Shown here in pieces: positions 17,613-26,565 of a stretch of DNA of 64,000 nt. Below the pieces are notes generated by a model. That model saw nothing but the letters and a program-made list of their open reading frames with translations, was not told the origin of the DNA and did no database searches. The DNA lies in contig NZ_JBBOOM010000001.1 of the NCBI RefSeq assembly GCF_038003085.1, positions 1,612,001 through 1,676,000 of the forward strand, given 5' to 3'. The first letter of the stretch is position 1; every line of letters begins with the position of its first letter. Made by a program: the position numbers and the translations under genes. This DNA comes from Psychrobacillus sp. FSL K6-2836 (GTDB lineage: Bacteria > Bacillota > Bacilli > Bacillales_A > Planococcaceae).

Positions 17613-18752
17613 ATGATAAAAACAATTTTAGTGGATGATGAAGACCTTTCACTTTTCACCCTAGAAAAAAAGTTACAGGAATTCCCTAACATACATATTA
17701 TAAAAAAATACAATTCACAAGAGCATGTTCTATCTGACCTAAAAACAACCCATGTGGATGTTGCATTTTTAGATATTGAAATGGCGGACTTGAATGGATT
17801 AGACTTAGCCGAGGCTATACTATCAATTCAGCCATCTATACAAATTGTCTTCGTAACTGCCCATTCGGAGTACGCAATACAAGCATTTGAATTAAACTCG
17901 ATTGATTACTTATTAAAACCAATTACTACAAAACGTCTTCTTAAAACTATTAATAGATTAACTAAAATTGTAGAAGTATGTAGAAATCACGAAGATAGGA
18001 CTGAAGATATCTCTACTTCTGTACCCTACATTAAGTGTTTTAATGAATTGCAAGTATTTCGTAATGGACAGCTAATTCATTTTAAAACCGCCAAAGTTAA
18101 GGAATTATTTGGATTTTTTCTTACAAATATTAACACATATATAAATCGAGATATTTTAATAGAAAGTTTATGGCCAGGACAAGATTATAAAAAGTCTAAA
18201 ATTCACCTGCATACATGCTTATCTTATTTACGTAAAATTCTAGATGAGCTTGGCTACTCTAACTGTATTACATTCTCCAACCAAAGTTATTTTTTCACTT
18301 TGGAACCAATTTACTGTGATGCAATAGAATTGAAAAAAACCCTACAAAGTCTGGATAAACTTGATGTTACAAATATTCAAATTGCTGAAAATGCAGTAAA
18401 GTTATATACAGGTGAATATATGGAATTGAATAGGTACGACTGGGCTTTTGTAGAAGCACAGGCATATCAAAATCACATGCTGATTTCTTTAGATAAAATA
18501 ATCAATTACTATCAGCTTAATGATGACTCAAAAACACTCTTTTATTTGCAAACTTACCTTAGGTTAAATCCATACTCAAATGAAAAAATTAAGCAAAAAA
18601 TCAATTTATTAGTAAAAATGGAGGATCGATTCGAAGCAATTAAAACGTATCATGAGTATGAACAATTATTATTGAAAGACTTAGAAATAGGACTGGATGA
18701 TTCATTTGTTGAGTTATTTAATGTTCTCATATCAACAGCTGAACGTTCCTAG
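17613..18752 (+). CDS. Orphan response regulator with winged helix and BTAD domain
   Basis: Regulator of 379 residues. Residues 1-120 form a receiver domain with acidic pocket DDED at 8-11, phospho-acceptor Asp54 in FLDIEM, Thr near 84 and Lys in YLLKP. About 135-230 is an OmpR-like winged helix (INRDILIESLWP, KSKIHLHTCLSYLRKIL). The remainder, about 240-370, is a helical bacterial transcriptional activation (BTAD) domain, as in SARP regulators. This receiver-wHTH-BTAD order is seen in some Bacillales response regulators. GGAGGGG precedes the ATG. There is no adjacent histidine kinase. Confidence 0.9.
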   Translation: MIKTILVDDEDLSLFTLEKKLQEFPNIHIIKKYNSQEHVLSDLKTTHVDVAFLDIEMADLNGLDLAEAILSIQPSIQIVFVTAHSEYAIQAFELNSIDYLLKPITTKRLLKTINRLTKIVEVCRNHEDRTEDISTSVPYIKCFNELQVFRNGQLIHFKTAKVKELFGFFLTNINTYINRDILIESLWPGQDYKKSKIHLHTCLSYLRKILDELGYSNCITFSNQSYFFTLEPIYCDAIELKKTLQSLDKLDVTNIQIAENAVKLYTGEYMELNRYDWAFVEAQAYQNHMLISLDKIINYYQLNDDSKTLFYLQTYLRLNPYSNEKIKQKINLLVKMEDRFEAIKTYHEYEQLLLKDLEIGLDDSFVELFNVLISTAERS

Positions 18753-18941
18753 ACAGAATTTCAAACGTTGTAAACATCAAAATGTACTATGAATGGTTGC
18801 ACCAGCATAGCAATATGGAGATGTATACTTCGAGTATATTACGAAAAATTGCCTTTATCGTCCTCTACTGTTTCTTATTGAAGCTATTAGGGGACTTCTG
18901 CTTTTATTGTTATCTATTCCAATGTGTAGTTTAGACATGTC

Positions 18942-19862
18942 TTATCTTTTTGGAGTAACAAATTCTCTCTTAGATTTGTTCTGTTTCTTTTGTTCATACA
19001 TCACTCTATCTGCATGATGGATTAATGATTCTTCGTAAAGCCCGCAATCAGGGTAAACACTGTTTCCTAAGCTTATATAGACTGAAATAGGACTATTATC
19101 GATATAAAAATTAGCTGTAAATTGATGTTGAATAGAATCGCAAATATCTTTCACTTTCCCCACTTCTTCAACAATAATTAAAAATTCATCCCCACTTTTG
19201 CGAAATATAACCGCACTATTGCCCACAGCATCCACTAATCTTAATGCACATTCTTTTAAAAGCTGATCGCCAACAACATGACCATATTGATCATTTATAT
19301 GTTTAAAATTATCAATATCCAAAAATAATAGCCCAAATTTTGAACTTTGTTGATTACTCTTTTCTATATGATAAGAGATGCATTCGCTAAATTTCCTACG
19401 ATTAGGAAGACCAGTTAGATCATCTGTGTAGGCAATACTTCTCCACTTTTCTTCTTCGTTGAATCTATTGACAGGAAGTATTATTAAAAGATAATTCCTT
19501 TCATTATCACCATCACCTCTAAATTCCAAAATATCAACAATAGAATCTACTGGTTGGTGAAATTTATCTATTAGTCTTAAATTACCTGACCAATACTTTT
19601 CCTTCTCGATATTTTCATACATAGTTTTTTTAAAACCAGGGTTTGAGGACTCACTAATTACCATATCAATAGTTAAAGTCTCTATATCATCCAACGAATA
19701 GTTAAAAACACTTAAAAACTTCTCATTAGCTTTTACTATATTTCCATTAGAATTTACTAGTGCAACTATGAATGTTTTCAATACAGATAAAGAAATGTTG
19801 AATACTTCCTTCCTTACCAAGTTATCATTTTTTTTCTTGAGTTTACTTTGTTGGTAGTCCAT
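18942..19862 (-). CDS. PAS-GGDEF diguanylate cyclase-like protein
   Basis: Protein of 306 residues with an N-terminal PAS domain (about 25-130, VALVNSNGNIVKANEKFLSVF in part) and a C-terminal GGDEF domain (about 145-300, DDLTGLPNRRKF opening). The active loop reads SGDEF instead of GGDEF. Some SGDEF proteins are active cyclases for cyclic di-GMP, so activity is plausible but uncertain. I moved the start from 19922 to the ATG at 19862, which has AGAGGG five bases upstream. No transmembrane segment. It converges on the response regulator gene. Confidence 0.88.
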   Translation of the reverse strand: MDYQQSKLKKKNDNLVRKEVFNISLSVLKTFIVALVNSNGNIVKANEKFLSVFNYSLDDIETLTIDMVISESSNPGFKKTMYENIEKEKYWSGNLRLIDKFHQPVDSIVDILEFRGDGDNERNYLLIILPVNRFNEEEKWRSIAYTDDLTGLPNRRKFSECISYHIEKSNQQSSKFGLLFLDIDNFKHINDQYGHVVGDQLLKECALRLVDAVGNSAVIFRKSGDEFLIIVEEVGKVKDICDSIQHQFTANFYIDNSPISVYISLGNSVYPDCGLYEESLIHHADRVMYEQKKQNKSKREFVTPKR

Positions 19863-20129
19863 ATTATCCCTCTTCTTCAATTTATTAATTTGTATATTCA
19901 AGTTGGAAATATTAAAATTCATTTCTTTTATTGTAATAGATTACTCTTACAATTCTCTTAAATTACTAAATTAATGAACCTTTTGATTGCCCACAAAAAG
20001 GAAATGTTACTAGGTATATTTTCCTTCATAACAAAAAATTTCGAGATTTATAGTTCATTTGAAAGTATTTATACCTAGACCAATTCTATTAGAGCCGTCT
20101 TTAATAAATCGAATAATCCTATTACAAAC

Positions 20130-20158
20130 AAAAGGATATCCACCAGGATATCCTTTTT
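20130..20158. terminator. Hairpin after the flavin reductase
   Basis: AAAGGATATCC / GGATATCCTTT stem three bases from the flavin reductase stop, with short T runs on both strands. Confidence 0.7.
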
Positions 20159-20160
20159 AC

Positions 20161-20658
20161 TCATTTATAAAATTCTGTAGGTATACCACCGATATTTCTA
20201 CGGTGATACATTAAAGGCTCTTTTGCCGCATTTTGAATATGCAGTACTTCACCTATCATAATTGTATGATCGCCAGCTTCCACTTTATTAAATACTTTAC
20301 ATTCTAATGTTGCTAACGAGTTAGAAAGCACCGGCAAATTCAATTCTGATTTATTCCATTCACACTCAGCAAACCTATCCTCTACTTTGCTAGCGAATAA
20401 ATTACAAATATCTCCTTGATCTGCTGCTAGAATATTTACCGTAAACTTATCTACTTTTAAAAACTCTTCGTATGAGTATACTCTTTTATCAATAGACCAT
20501 AATATTAATAATGGTTCCAACGAAACAGAAGCGAAGGAATTAACGGTTAATCCCATTGGTTTACCATCGCTATTATAAGCTGTAACTACAGTGACTCCAG
20601 TAGGATAATTCCCCATTGCCGCTTTAAAGCTGGCTACTTGATCTAATTTATTTTCCAT
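20161..20658 (-). CDS. Flavin reductase family protein (HpaC-like)
   Basis: Flavin-reductase-like, FMN-binding protein of 165 residues. The opening FKAAMGNYPTGVTVVTA and the GLTVNSFASVSLEPLLILWSI segment (in part) are the family's flavin-binding signature; GDHTIMIGEV is the third motif. Members supply reduced flavin to a partner monooxygenase, as HpaC does, but no oxygenase is adjacent here. The ribosome site is weak. It is divergent from the YflT stress gene, with 150 bp between. Confidence 0.88.
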   Translation of the reverse strand: MENKLDQVASFKAAMGNYPTGVTVVTAYNSDGKPMGLTVNSFASVSLEPLLILWSIDKRVYSYEEFLKVDKFTVNILAADQGDICNLFASKVEDRFAECEWNKSELNLPVLSNSLATLECKVFNKVEAGDHTIMIGEVLHIQNAAKEPLMYHRRNIGGIPTEFYK

Positions 20659-20744
20659 CTAAATAACATCCATTCTCTTTTTCTTTTAAGCATATCAAAA
20701 CCAACCATTTCTTTCACATATTTGGATTCATTCGAACCTATTTT

Positions 20745-20769
20745 GTTTAAAGTTACTATTACCGGGTAA
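20745..20769 (+). promoter_or_regulatory. Sigma-B-type promoter of the YflT gene
   Basis: GTTTAA (20745-20750), 13-bp spacer, GGGTAA (20764-20769). This is close to the sigma-B consensus GTTTAA / GGGWAW, 44 bp upstream of a general stress gene. Confidence 0.75.
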
Positions 20770-20812
20770 ATATAAACTAGAACACATTACTAATAAAATG
20801 GAGGAATTATAC

Positions 20813-21133
20813 ATGACAGTCAAACTAACAGTTGAAAATGCAGTTCAAGCTAAACAAGAAATTGAAAAACTTGAGACACAAGGATACGTTCGAGACAATA
20901 TTCATATTTTCGCCCATTTTAAAGAACGAGCAGACGATATTAATGATGCGCTCGACACTTCTGATGTGGGCATGAAAGAACAAGGCTTTTTACAATCATT
21001 TAAAAACATGTTTACTTCTCGTGGAGATGAGCTTCGCAGTAAAATGGAAGCAGCTGGTATCTCTAAACAAGAGGCGGAAGCAGCAGAAAAAGAATTAGAT
21101 GAGGGCAAATTAGTAATTATAGCTCATAACTAA
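20813..21133 (+). CDS. General stress protein, YflT domain
   Basis: Small cytoplasmic protein of 106 residues, a single heat-induced stress protein YflT domain. VENAVQAKQEIEKLETQGY begins the domain and the region MKEQGFLQSFKNMFTSRGDE is typical. The C-terminal helix ends in KLVIIAHN. I used the ATG at 20813 because GGAGGAA is eight bases upstream. A sigma-B-type promoter precedes it and a strong terminator follows, so it is a single-gene stress unit. A longer relative lies at 36978. Molecular function is unknown. Confidence 0.88.
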   Translation: MTVKLTVENAVQAKQEIEKLETQGYVRDNIHIFAHFKERADDINDALDTSDVGMKEQGFLQSFKNMFTSRGDELRSKMEAAGISKQEAEAAEKELDEGKLVIIAHN

Positions 21134-21144
21134 TAATTGAAGTA

Positions 21145-21175
21145 CATCCCATTCCTTCTTAGGAATGGGATTTTT
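21145..21175 (+). terminator. Terminator of the YflT gene
   Basis: ATCCCATTCCT / AGGAATGGGAT stem with a four-base loop, then TTTT, 12 bp past the stop. Confidence 0.9.
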
Positions 21176-21246
21176 ATTAGTCATAATTATAGGAATCCTT
21201 TACATCTATCGATTCTTTATCAAATTTCTTCCCAACTACATCACAA

Positions 21247-21468
21247 TTATATTTTTGCGATTGCTTTATGATTTCTACCTTTTACTTTTTCCGCATGATC
21301 AATGATAGCTATCGGTCCAAATACAGTATCCGCATTTTTATTCCCAATAACATTACCTGGCTGGACACGTCTAATGGTGAATGGACCTTTGAACGGATGA
21401 TTTTTTGCTTTAAGTTTTTGTAACAATACAAACTTCTCTTTTTTCATAGCATATAATCCGTCGTCCAC
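21247..21468 (-). pseudogene. Possible pirin-like N-terminal fragment
   Basis: An open frame of 73 codons on the minus strand. The run GPFTIRRVQPGNVIG and then FGPIAIIDHAE resemble the N-terminal part of pirin/cupin proteins, in which an arginine-rich strand is followed by a conserved D-H near the metal site. A full pirin has 230-300 residues and no continuation is visible downstream. A Met inside the frame lacks a good ribosome site. It lies between a stress gene and another gene fragment. The identification is weak; an orphan small ORF is the alternative. Confidence 0.3.
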
Positions 21469-21605
21469 AAGGAATTCGATTTTATTATGATTATTTTACT
21501 TGAAGATACTTTTCATCAAGGATTTTATTTGTCTTTTATGTATTTTATGCTAATTGCTTATTTTTTGAAGTTAAAATAACTTATTTTTTCAAAGGCTTTA
21601 ACTAA

Positions 21606-21806
21606 ATCAGTGGTACCAAAAAAGTAGCGTTAGAACTAGCTGAAAACATGACATTAATCTCAGAAAGAGGAGTGAATGATGAGCTGTATCACCGAGTAAG
21701 AGACCATTATGCTGAAAAAGAATATGTAGATTTAGTTATAATCGTAAATCAGATCAACATGTGGAATAGGTTATCCATTTCCATGGGGAATATAGTGAAT
21801 AACTAA
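21606..21806 (+). pseudogene. C-terminal fragment of a carboxymuconolactone decarboxylase (CMD/AhpD) family protein
   Basis: My translation of this stretch gives VALELAENMTLISERGV followed by NDELYHRVRDHYAEKEYVDL and then IIVNQINMWNRLSIS, ending in a TAA. This is the typical C-terminal half of CMD/AhpD alkylhydroperoxidase-like proteins (conserved EKEIVDL and INxWNR). No start with a ribosome site and no N-terminal half with the CxxC motif are present, since a stop lies at 21603. It is therefore a decayed gene. It lies in a 970-bp stretch lacking intact genes. Confidence 0.72.
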
Positions 21807-21892
21807 ATAAGTGAATAGTTTTGGGGGTGAACCCTCATTGATAACCGATCGCTTACGTAAGGATCTATTATTTAGAAAAATACTAAAAAATG

Positions 21893-21940
21893 AAAAAGGA
21901 TAGAGAAAGCAGACATCGTTCCTGCTCCTCTATCCTTTTT
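21893..21940. terminator. Strong orphan hairpin
   Basis: AAAAAGGATAGAG / CTCTATCCTTTTT perfect 13-bp stem with a 22-base loop. It lies 90 bp past the CMD fragment and may be that lost gene's terminator. Confidence 0.75.
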
Positions 21941-22030
21941 AGTTTTAAAGTCTGTATTATTTTCCCCCTCTCATCATGATATAGAATACGAAAGGGATAA
22001 AACTTTGTATCAAAGCAACGAATGCAAGGA

Positions 22031-22088
22031 TTGACAAATGTAAAAAATTATTATATGGTTGATTACACAACTAATCAACCAATCAACC
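22031..22088 (+). promoter_or_regulatory. Promoter and GntR operator of the ABC operon
   Basis: TTGACA (22031-22036) with TATGGT 17 bp downstream. The dyad GGTTGATT / AATCAACC (22057-22064 and 22073-22080) overlaps the start-site region, and a third half-site AATCAACC follows at 22081-22088. This layout fits autorepression by the GntR protein. Confidence 0.65.
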
Positions 22089-22107
22089 ATTGAGAAAGGA
22101 GAAAATC

Positions 22108-22479
22108 GTGAAAGCTGTTTTTGATGACTCGAAACCTATTTTCCAGCAAATTTCAGATATGATTGCCAATGAAATTGTGGAAGGTGAGTTATTAGAAGGC
22201 GATCAAATTCCTTCTACCACCGAAATTTCAAAATTTTATCAAATAAACCGTGCAACTGTTCAAAAAGGGCTTGCTGCATTAGTCGATTCTGGATATGTAT
22301 ATAAGCAACGTGGCGTTGGAATGTTTGTTTCAAAAGGTGCCAAACAAAAGTTACTTGAAAAGCGTAAAGAAGACTTCTACAACGAGTATTTAAGACCAAT
22401 GATGGAAGAAGCTAAGCGAATTGAAATAAAAAAAGTAGAATTACTTCAAATAATCAAGGAGGATTATAAGGATGATTAA
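22108..22479 (+). CDS. GntR-family regulator, YtrA-like
   Basis: Regulator of 123 residues. The N-terminal winged helix runs from PIFQQISDMIANEIVEGELL (in part) through PSTTEISKFYQINRATVQKGL. It has only the short C-terminal dimerisation tail typical of the YtrA subfamily, which represses ABC transporter operons. GTG 22108 is used, with AAAGGAG seven bases before it; the in-frame TTG at 22090 overlaps that site. Its stop overlaps the ABC ATPase start by eight bases. The dyad over the promoter is its likely binding site. Confidence 0.92.
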   Translation: MKAVFDDSKPIFQQISDMIANEIVEGELLEGDQIPSTTEISKFYQINRATVQKGLAALVDSGYVYKQRGVGMFVSKGAKQKLLEKRKEDFYNEYLRPMMEEAKRIEIKKVELLQIIKEDYKDD

Positions 22480-23347
22480 ACTCGAAAATGTCTCGTTTTC
22501 ATATGGGAATAACCCAGCTCTAAAGAATGTAAATATTTCTGAAACTAAGCCAATTATCATAGGGCTCTGGGGTAGAAATGGATCTGGAAAAACAACGCTC
22601 ATGAAGCTTTTATCCGGTATGGAAAATATAGATGCTGGTTCCATCAATGTGAACGGTATTATCCCTTATAACAATAATGAAACGATGAACACCATCACGT
22701 ATATACAAGAAAATCACCCCTTCTCAGATCTTTGGAATGTTGAAGATGCGTTACATTATGGAGCATTATTTAATAAAAACTGGGATATGGAGCTAGCAGA
22801 ACATCTAGTTGCTTTATTTGAATTACCACTAAAAAAGAAAATCAGAAAGTTCTCTAAAGGGATGCAGACAATGGTACAAATTATAATGGGTCTTGCTAGT
22901 AAATCTCCCGTAACGATTATGGACGAACCAACGAATGGGCTTGATGCTTATATGAGAAAGCAGTTTTACGATGCGCTCCTTAATACGTATGAGGAAGATC
23001 CTCGTTTAATTATTTTATCTACACATCATATTGATGAAATTGAAGCGTTATGTGAGAAGATTGCTATCATCAATCAGCAGACAATTGTACGTTATGAAGA
23101 TACAGAAGAGTTAAAAATGCATGGTATTCATTTATCCGGATCAGCAAAGATAATAGAACCTTTAATAGAAGGGCATACCATTTTAGAAAAAAGAAAACTT
23201 GGAAAACAAATCAATGTGATGATTGACGACGTATTTACGGATGAATGGAAATCAAGAGCAAAAGAAGCTGGTGTTACTGTGGAAAAGGCACCATTACAGG
23301 ACTATCTTGTTAACTATACAACCAAAAAAGAGGTGCAAAAAGTATGA
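22472..23347 (+). CDS. ABC transporter ATP-binding protein
   Basis: ATPase of 291 residues. Walker A is GRNGSGKTT near 35-43, the Q-loop is TYIQENH, the signature is FSKGMQTMV (a variant of LSGGQ common in YtrB-like proteins), Walker B is VTIMDEPTNGLD, and the switch His lies in STHHIDE. Residues after about 215 form a C-terminal extension without a known motif. It is cytoplasmic and pairs with the permease whose ATG overlaps its stop. The GntR-ATPase-permease order matches ytr-like operons induced by cell-wall antibiotics in Bacillus; the substrate here is not established. Confidence 0.93.
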   Translation: MIKLENVSFSYGNNPALKNVNISETKPIIIGLWGRNGSGKTTLMKLLSGMENIDAGSINVNGIIPYNNNETMNTITYIQENHPFSDLWNVEDALHYGALFNKNWDMELAEHLVALFELPLKKKIRKFSKGMQTMVQIIMGLASKSPVTIMDEPTNGLDAYMRKQFYDALLNTYEEDPRLIILSTHHIDEIEALCEKIAIINQQTIVRYEDTEELKMHGIHLSGSAKIIEPLIEGHTILEKRKLGKQINVMIDDVFTDEWKSRAKEAGVTVEKAPLQDYLVNYTTKKEVQKV

Positions 23348-24060
23348 ATACATTTACTGGACCATTCCGATTAATGATGAAAGAAATGAGCAGAACCTTT
23401 TATATAAATGTTGTAATTACTTTCGTGCTCTTTGTTTTCTTTAACTTATTAGGATTTATTGATGCAGAATCTGCATCATTTATCTTTTTCGGTCCACTTT
23501 ACATTGTATTTCTACTATATCCGTTTATTAATTTCAAAGGGTATAATTATATTCTTTCTTTAGGTGGTACTAGAAATCAGTTCGTTTTGGCTATATATCT
23601 TTCCGCATTTATTTTTAGTGTTATCAGTGTGACACTTCTAAATTTGTTTTACTACCTGAGCACAAATATTATTAGTAGTGGCAGTCGTTCTGTTAACTTT
23701 TTTCATTTAGCAGATCTAGTAAATAGCTCGAATTGGCTTATATATCTATGGGTAGATTTTTCTTGGATTATCTTTTTATTTAGTTTAGGAATGATCGCAA
23801 AAACGATTTGGTTCAATTATGGTACTTTATTTTCTCTTGCTGCGGCAACATTACTCTTAATTATATGTGTGCCTATCATTGTTTTCGGTAATATAAGCTG
23901 GTTAATAGAAGTAATTTTCATGCACCATCTACAGTTTGTTAACATCTTGTTTGGGTTATCCATTGTATTTCTTCTTTCATCCTATTTATTGATGTTTCAT
24001 GCACCTTTGGAAAAAGGCGATCGATTGATTATCAAACAAAAAAGACTGAAAACAGCTTAA
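23344..24060 (+). CDS. ABC transporter permease
   Basis: Hydrophobic protein of 238 residues with six predicted transmembrane helices and no other domain, consistent with an ABC-2-type permease. FNLLGFIDAESASFIFFGP and GYNYILSLGGTRNQFVLAI mark the first loop; the latter short helix with GGTRNQF is typical of these small permeases. The ATG overlaps the ATPase stop by four bases, so the two are translationally coupled. It is the last gene of the operon; a terminator hairpin is found at 24198-24236. Confidence 0.85.
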   Translation: MNTFTGPFRLMMKEMSRTFYINVVITFVLFVFFNLLGFIDAESASFIFFGPLYIVFLLYPFINFKGYNYILSLGGTRNQFVLAIYLSAFIFSVISVTLLNLFYYLSTNIISSGSRSVNFFHLADLVNSSNWLIYLWVDFSWIIFLFSLGMIAKTIWFNYGTLFSLAAATLLLIICVPIIVFGNISWLIEVIFMHHLQFVNILFGLSIVFLLSSYLLMFHAPLEKGDRLIIKQKRLKTA

Positions 24061-24421
24061 ACATTAACGTACGGTGGAAAGATAGTGAATGTTTTAGTTC
24101 TAGACGTAACAGGGCAAAAGGATAGAAAAACAGTTAGTCAAAGATGCGATTCAGAAGCAATCTTTGAAACAACCTAGTATTGAAACAGGAACAAAAGAAG
24201 CGATTTCATCCTTAGCATAGGAAAATCGCTTTTTTATTGAAGCTTCATTGAGCATATTGCTCTTAATAATAAATTCAGTTTGCTTTTTATAGAACATCAT
24301 ATTATTCTCTTTATTTATTCCCCACGTCCTATCCCTAGCCAATCAGATTAGAAAATATCCTGCATATATGTGATAATAATTGAACTAGCGTTTCTTTTAC
24401 CAAAGGAAAAGAGGTGTCCTC
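24061..24421. other. Intergenic stretch between the ABC operon and topB
   Basis: About 360 bp without a supportable gene. The hairpin AAGCGATTT / AAATCGCTT followed by six T (24198-24236) is the likely terminator. A 63-codon minus-strand frame has no ribosome site and is not called. The last 60 bp hold AAAAGAGGTG, the topB ribosome site. Confidence 0.6.
24198..24236 (+). terminator. Terminator after the ABC permease
   Basis: AAGCGATTT / AAATCGCTT stem with a secondary CCT / AGG pair, then TTTTTT; it ends 175 bp past the permease stop. Confidence 0.75.
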
Positions 24422-26551
24422 ATGAAACCGGTCATACTTGCCGAAAAACCTAGTCAAGCAAAGGCATATGCGGATGCTTTTAAAGTAAAACGTCACGAAG
24501 GCTATTTAGAAATCAACCCTTGTCCCATCTTCCCAGAAGGAGCTTTTATAACTTGGGGAATCGGCCACTTAGTTGAATTGAAAGAGCCAAAAGCATATGA
24601 CCCAAAATGGGATAAATGGTCACTAGCAAGTTTACCTATTTTACCAGAGAAGTATGAATTTCAGATTGCCAAAGGGAAATTTAAGCAGTTTTCCGTAGTG
24701 AAAAAATTACTTAAATCTACTGATACAGTTATTAATGCATGTGACGTAGACCGTGAAGGATCGAATATCTTCTATAGTATATACAACCAAAGCGGAGCAC
24801 GGGGTCAAACAATTAAACGGTTATGGATTAATTCCTTAGAGGTTGATGAAGTACTAAAAGGCTTTAGTAATTTACAGGATAATCGTAAGGACCTTTTATT
24901 ATACGACGAAGCCAAGGCTCGTCAAATCAGTGATTGGTTAGTAGGTATGAATGGCTCCAGATTATATTCTCTTTTGTTGCAGGGACAAGGTATTAAGGAA
25001 GTATTTCCTATAGGGAGAGTCCAATCACCGACTATTTTCTTGATTTACCAACGTCAACAAGAAATTGAGCAATTTGTTTCGGAACCCTTTTATGAAATAG
25101 AAGCTACTTTCCAAGCGGAAAAAGGAGAATATAAAGGAAAAGCGAAGGCTAAGGAGTCCAAAAGAGAAAAGATTCTAGAGCTCCTTTCCGGGCATCATAT
25201 TCAGCCTAACTCTCCGGGTGTTATTACTTCTGTAGAAAAAATCGATAAACGAACGCCGCCTCCTCAGCTCCATTCTTTGTCGACATTACAGGCAACAGCC
25301 AATCGCTTATGGAAAACAAGCCCAGCAGATGTGCTAAAAACGATGCAAGGGCTTTATGAGAAAAAATTAGTTTCTTACCCAAGAACTGACGCAAGACATA
25401 TTACACCAAATGAGTTTTCCTATATAGCTGCTCAGGTTTCGGCTTATCAGCAAATTATTGGTCACCCATTTGAAGTTGCTTCACTCGCTCCTAAAAAGCG
25501 TTACGTTGATAGCTCAAAAGTACAGGAGCATTACGCCATCATTCCAACGAAGAAGCTCCCTACTCCCGCTAAACTTGCTGGACTATCTAGTGTGGAAAGA
25601 AATTTATATGAGGAAATCGTACGTACTACACTGGCAATGTTCCATACCGATTACTTATATACGGAAACGAAGGTAACCACCGATGTAAACGACCTGCCCT
25701 TCTTCACGACTGGGAAAACTGAGCGTGATCAAGGATGGAAAGCGCTATTTCCGCGTTCATCCAAGGATAAAGATGATCAACCCCTTCCACCCTTACAGGA
25801 GCAGGAAAAAGTAGAAAGCAATATTGGTATTAAAGAAGGGAAAACATTGCCTCCGAAGCCATATACAGAAGGACAGCTCATCGCCATGATGAAAACCTGT
25901 GGAAAGCTTGTGGAAGACAAACTGGAAACAGAAATTTTAAAAGAAGTAGAGGGGCTCGGTACGGAAGCAACTCGAAGTGGGATTATCGAAACGATTAAGC
26001 GACACGGTTATATTAGCGTAACGAAAAACATTGTTTCCATAACAGATAAAGGACGAGTCCTCTGTCAGGCAATTGACGGTAATCTTCTCGCTAGTCCATC
26101 GATGACAGCTAAATGGGAAACCTATTTACGAAAAATCGGTAATGGCGAGGGCTCGATGGATCGTTTTCTAGGTAGTATTGCAAAGTTTATCCATAGTTTG
26201 ATGCAAGAGGTACCCCATCAGTTAAAAACAAAACAAATTGATATAAAGCTAGCACCTCGTCCATCAAAATATGATGCTAAATTCAAGAGAGATCCCATTG
26301 TAACCTGCCCTAAATGTCATAAAGGTTCCATTATTGCCCATAAGAACTTCTATGGTTGCACAGAATACAAAAATGGATGTACACAGACATTTAATGGATA
26401 CTTTTTAAAGAAAAAAATAACCCCTAGCCAAATAAAAATGCTTTGTACAAAGGGTAAAACAAATATTATCAAAGGATTTGAAGCCGAAAACGGTCAAAAA
26501 TTTGATGCCTACTTAGCATTTGTTGAAGGTAAAATTAAATTGGAGTTTTAA
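24422..26551 (+). CDS. topB: DNA topoisomerase III
   Basis: Type IA topoisomerase of 709 residues that relaxes and decatenates DNA by a single-strand break. Residues 1-140 are the Toprim domain (LAEKPSQAKAYADAF at the start, metal site CDVDREGS). The catalytic Tyr is Tyr319 in VSYPRTDARHI. GRVQSPT and the GLGTEATRSGIIETI motif are conserved. A C-terminal zinc-finger-like segment (VTCPKCHKGS, then GCTEYKNGCTQTF, near 630-665) is present. AAGAGGTG precedes the ATG. B. subtilis has a similar enzyme of 727 residues. It is monocistronic. Confidence 0.95.
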   Translation: MKPVILAEKPSQAKAYADAFKVKRHEGYLEINPCPIFPEGAFITWGIGHLVELKEPKAYDPKWDKWSLASLPILPEKYEFQIAKGKFKQFSVVKKLLKSTDTVINACDVDREGSNIFYSIYNQSGARGQTIKRLWINSLEVDEVLKGFSNLQDNRKDLLLYDEAKARQISDWLVGMNGSRLYSLLLQGQGIKEVFPIGRVQSPTIFLIYQRQQEIEQFVSEPFYEIEATFQAEKGEYKGKAKAKESKREKILELLSGHHIQPNSPGVITSVEKIDKRTPPPQLHSLSTLQATANRLWKTSPADVLKTMQGLYEKKLVSYPRTDARHITPNEFSYIAAQVSAYQQIIGHPFEVASLAPKKRYVDSSKVQEHYAIIPTKKLPTPAKLAGLSSVERNLYEEIVRTTLAMFHTDYLYTETKVTTDVNDLPFFTTGKTERDQGWKALFPRSSKDKDDQPLPPLQEQEKVESNIGIKEGKTLPPKPYTEGQLIAMMKTCGKLVEDKLETEILKEVEGLGTEATRSGIIETIKRHGYISVTKNIVSITDKGRVLCQAIDGNLLASPSMTAKWETYLRKIGNGEGSMDRFLGSIAKFIHSLMQEVPHQLKTKQIDIKLAPRPSKYDAKFKRDPIVTCPKCHKGSIIAHKNFYGCTEYKNGCTQTFNGYFLKKKITPSQIKMLCTKGKTNIIKGFEAENGQKFDAYLAFVEGKIKLEF

Positions 26552-26565
26552 TAACAACAGTATGC

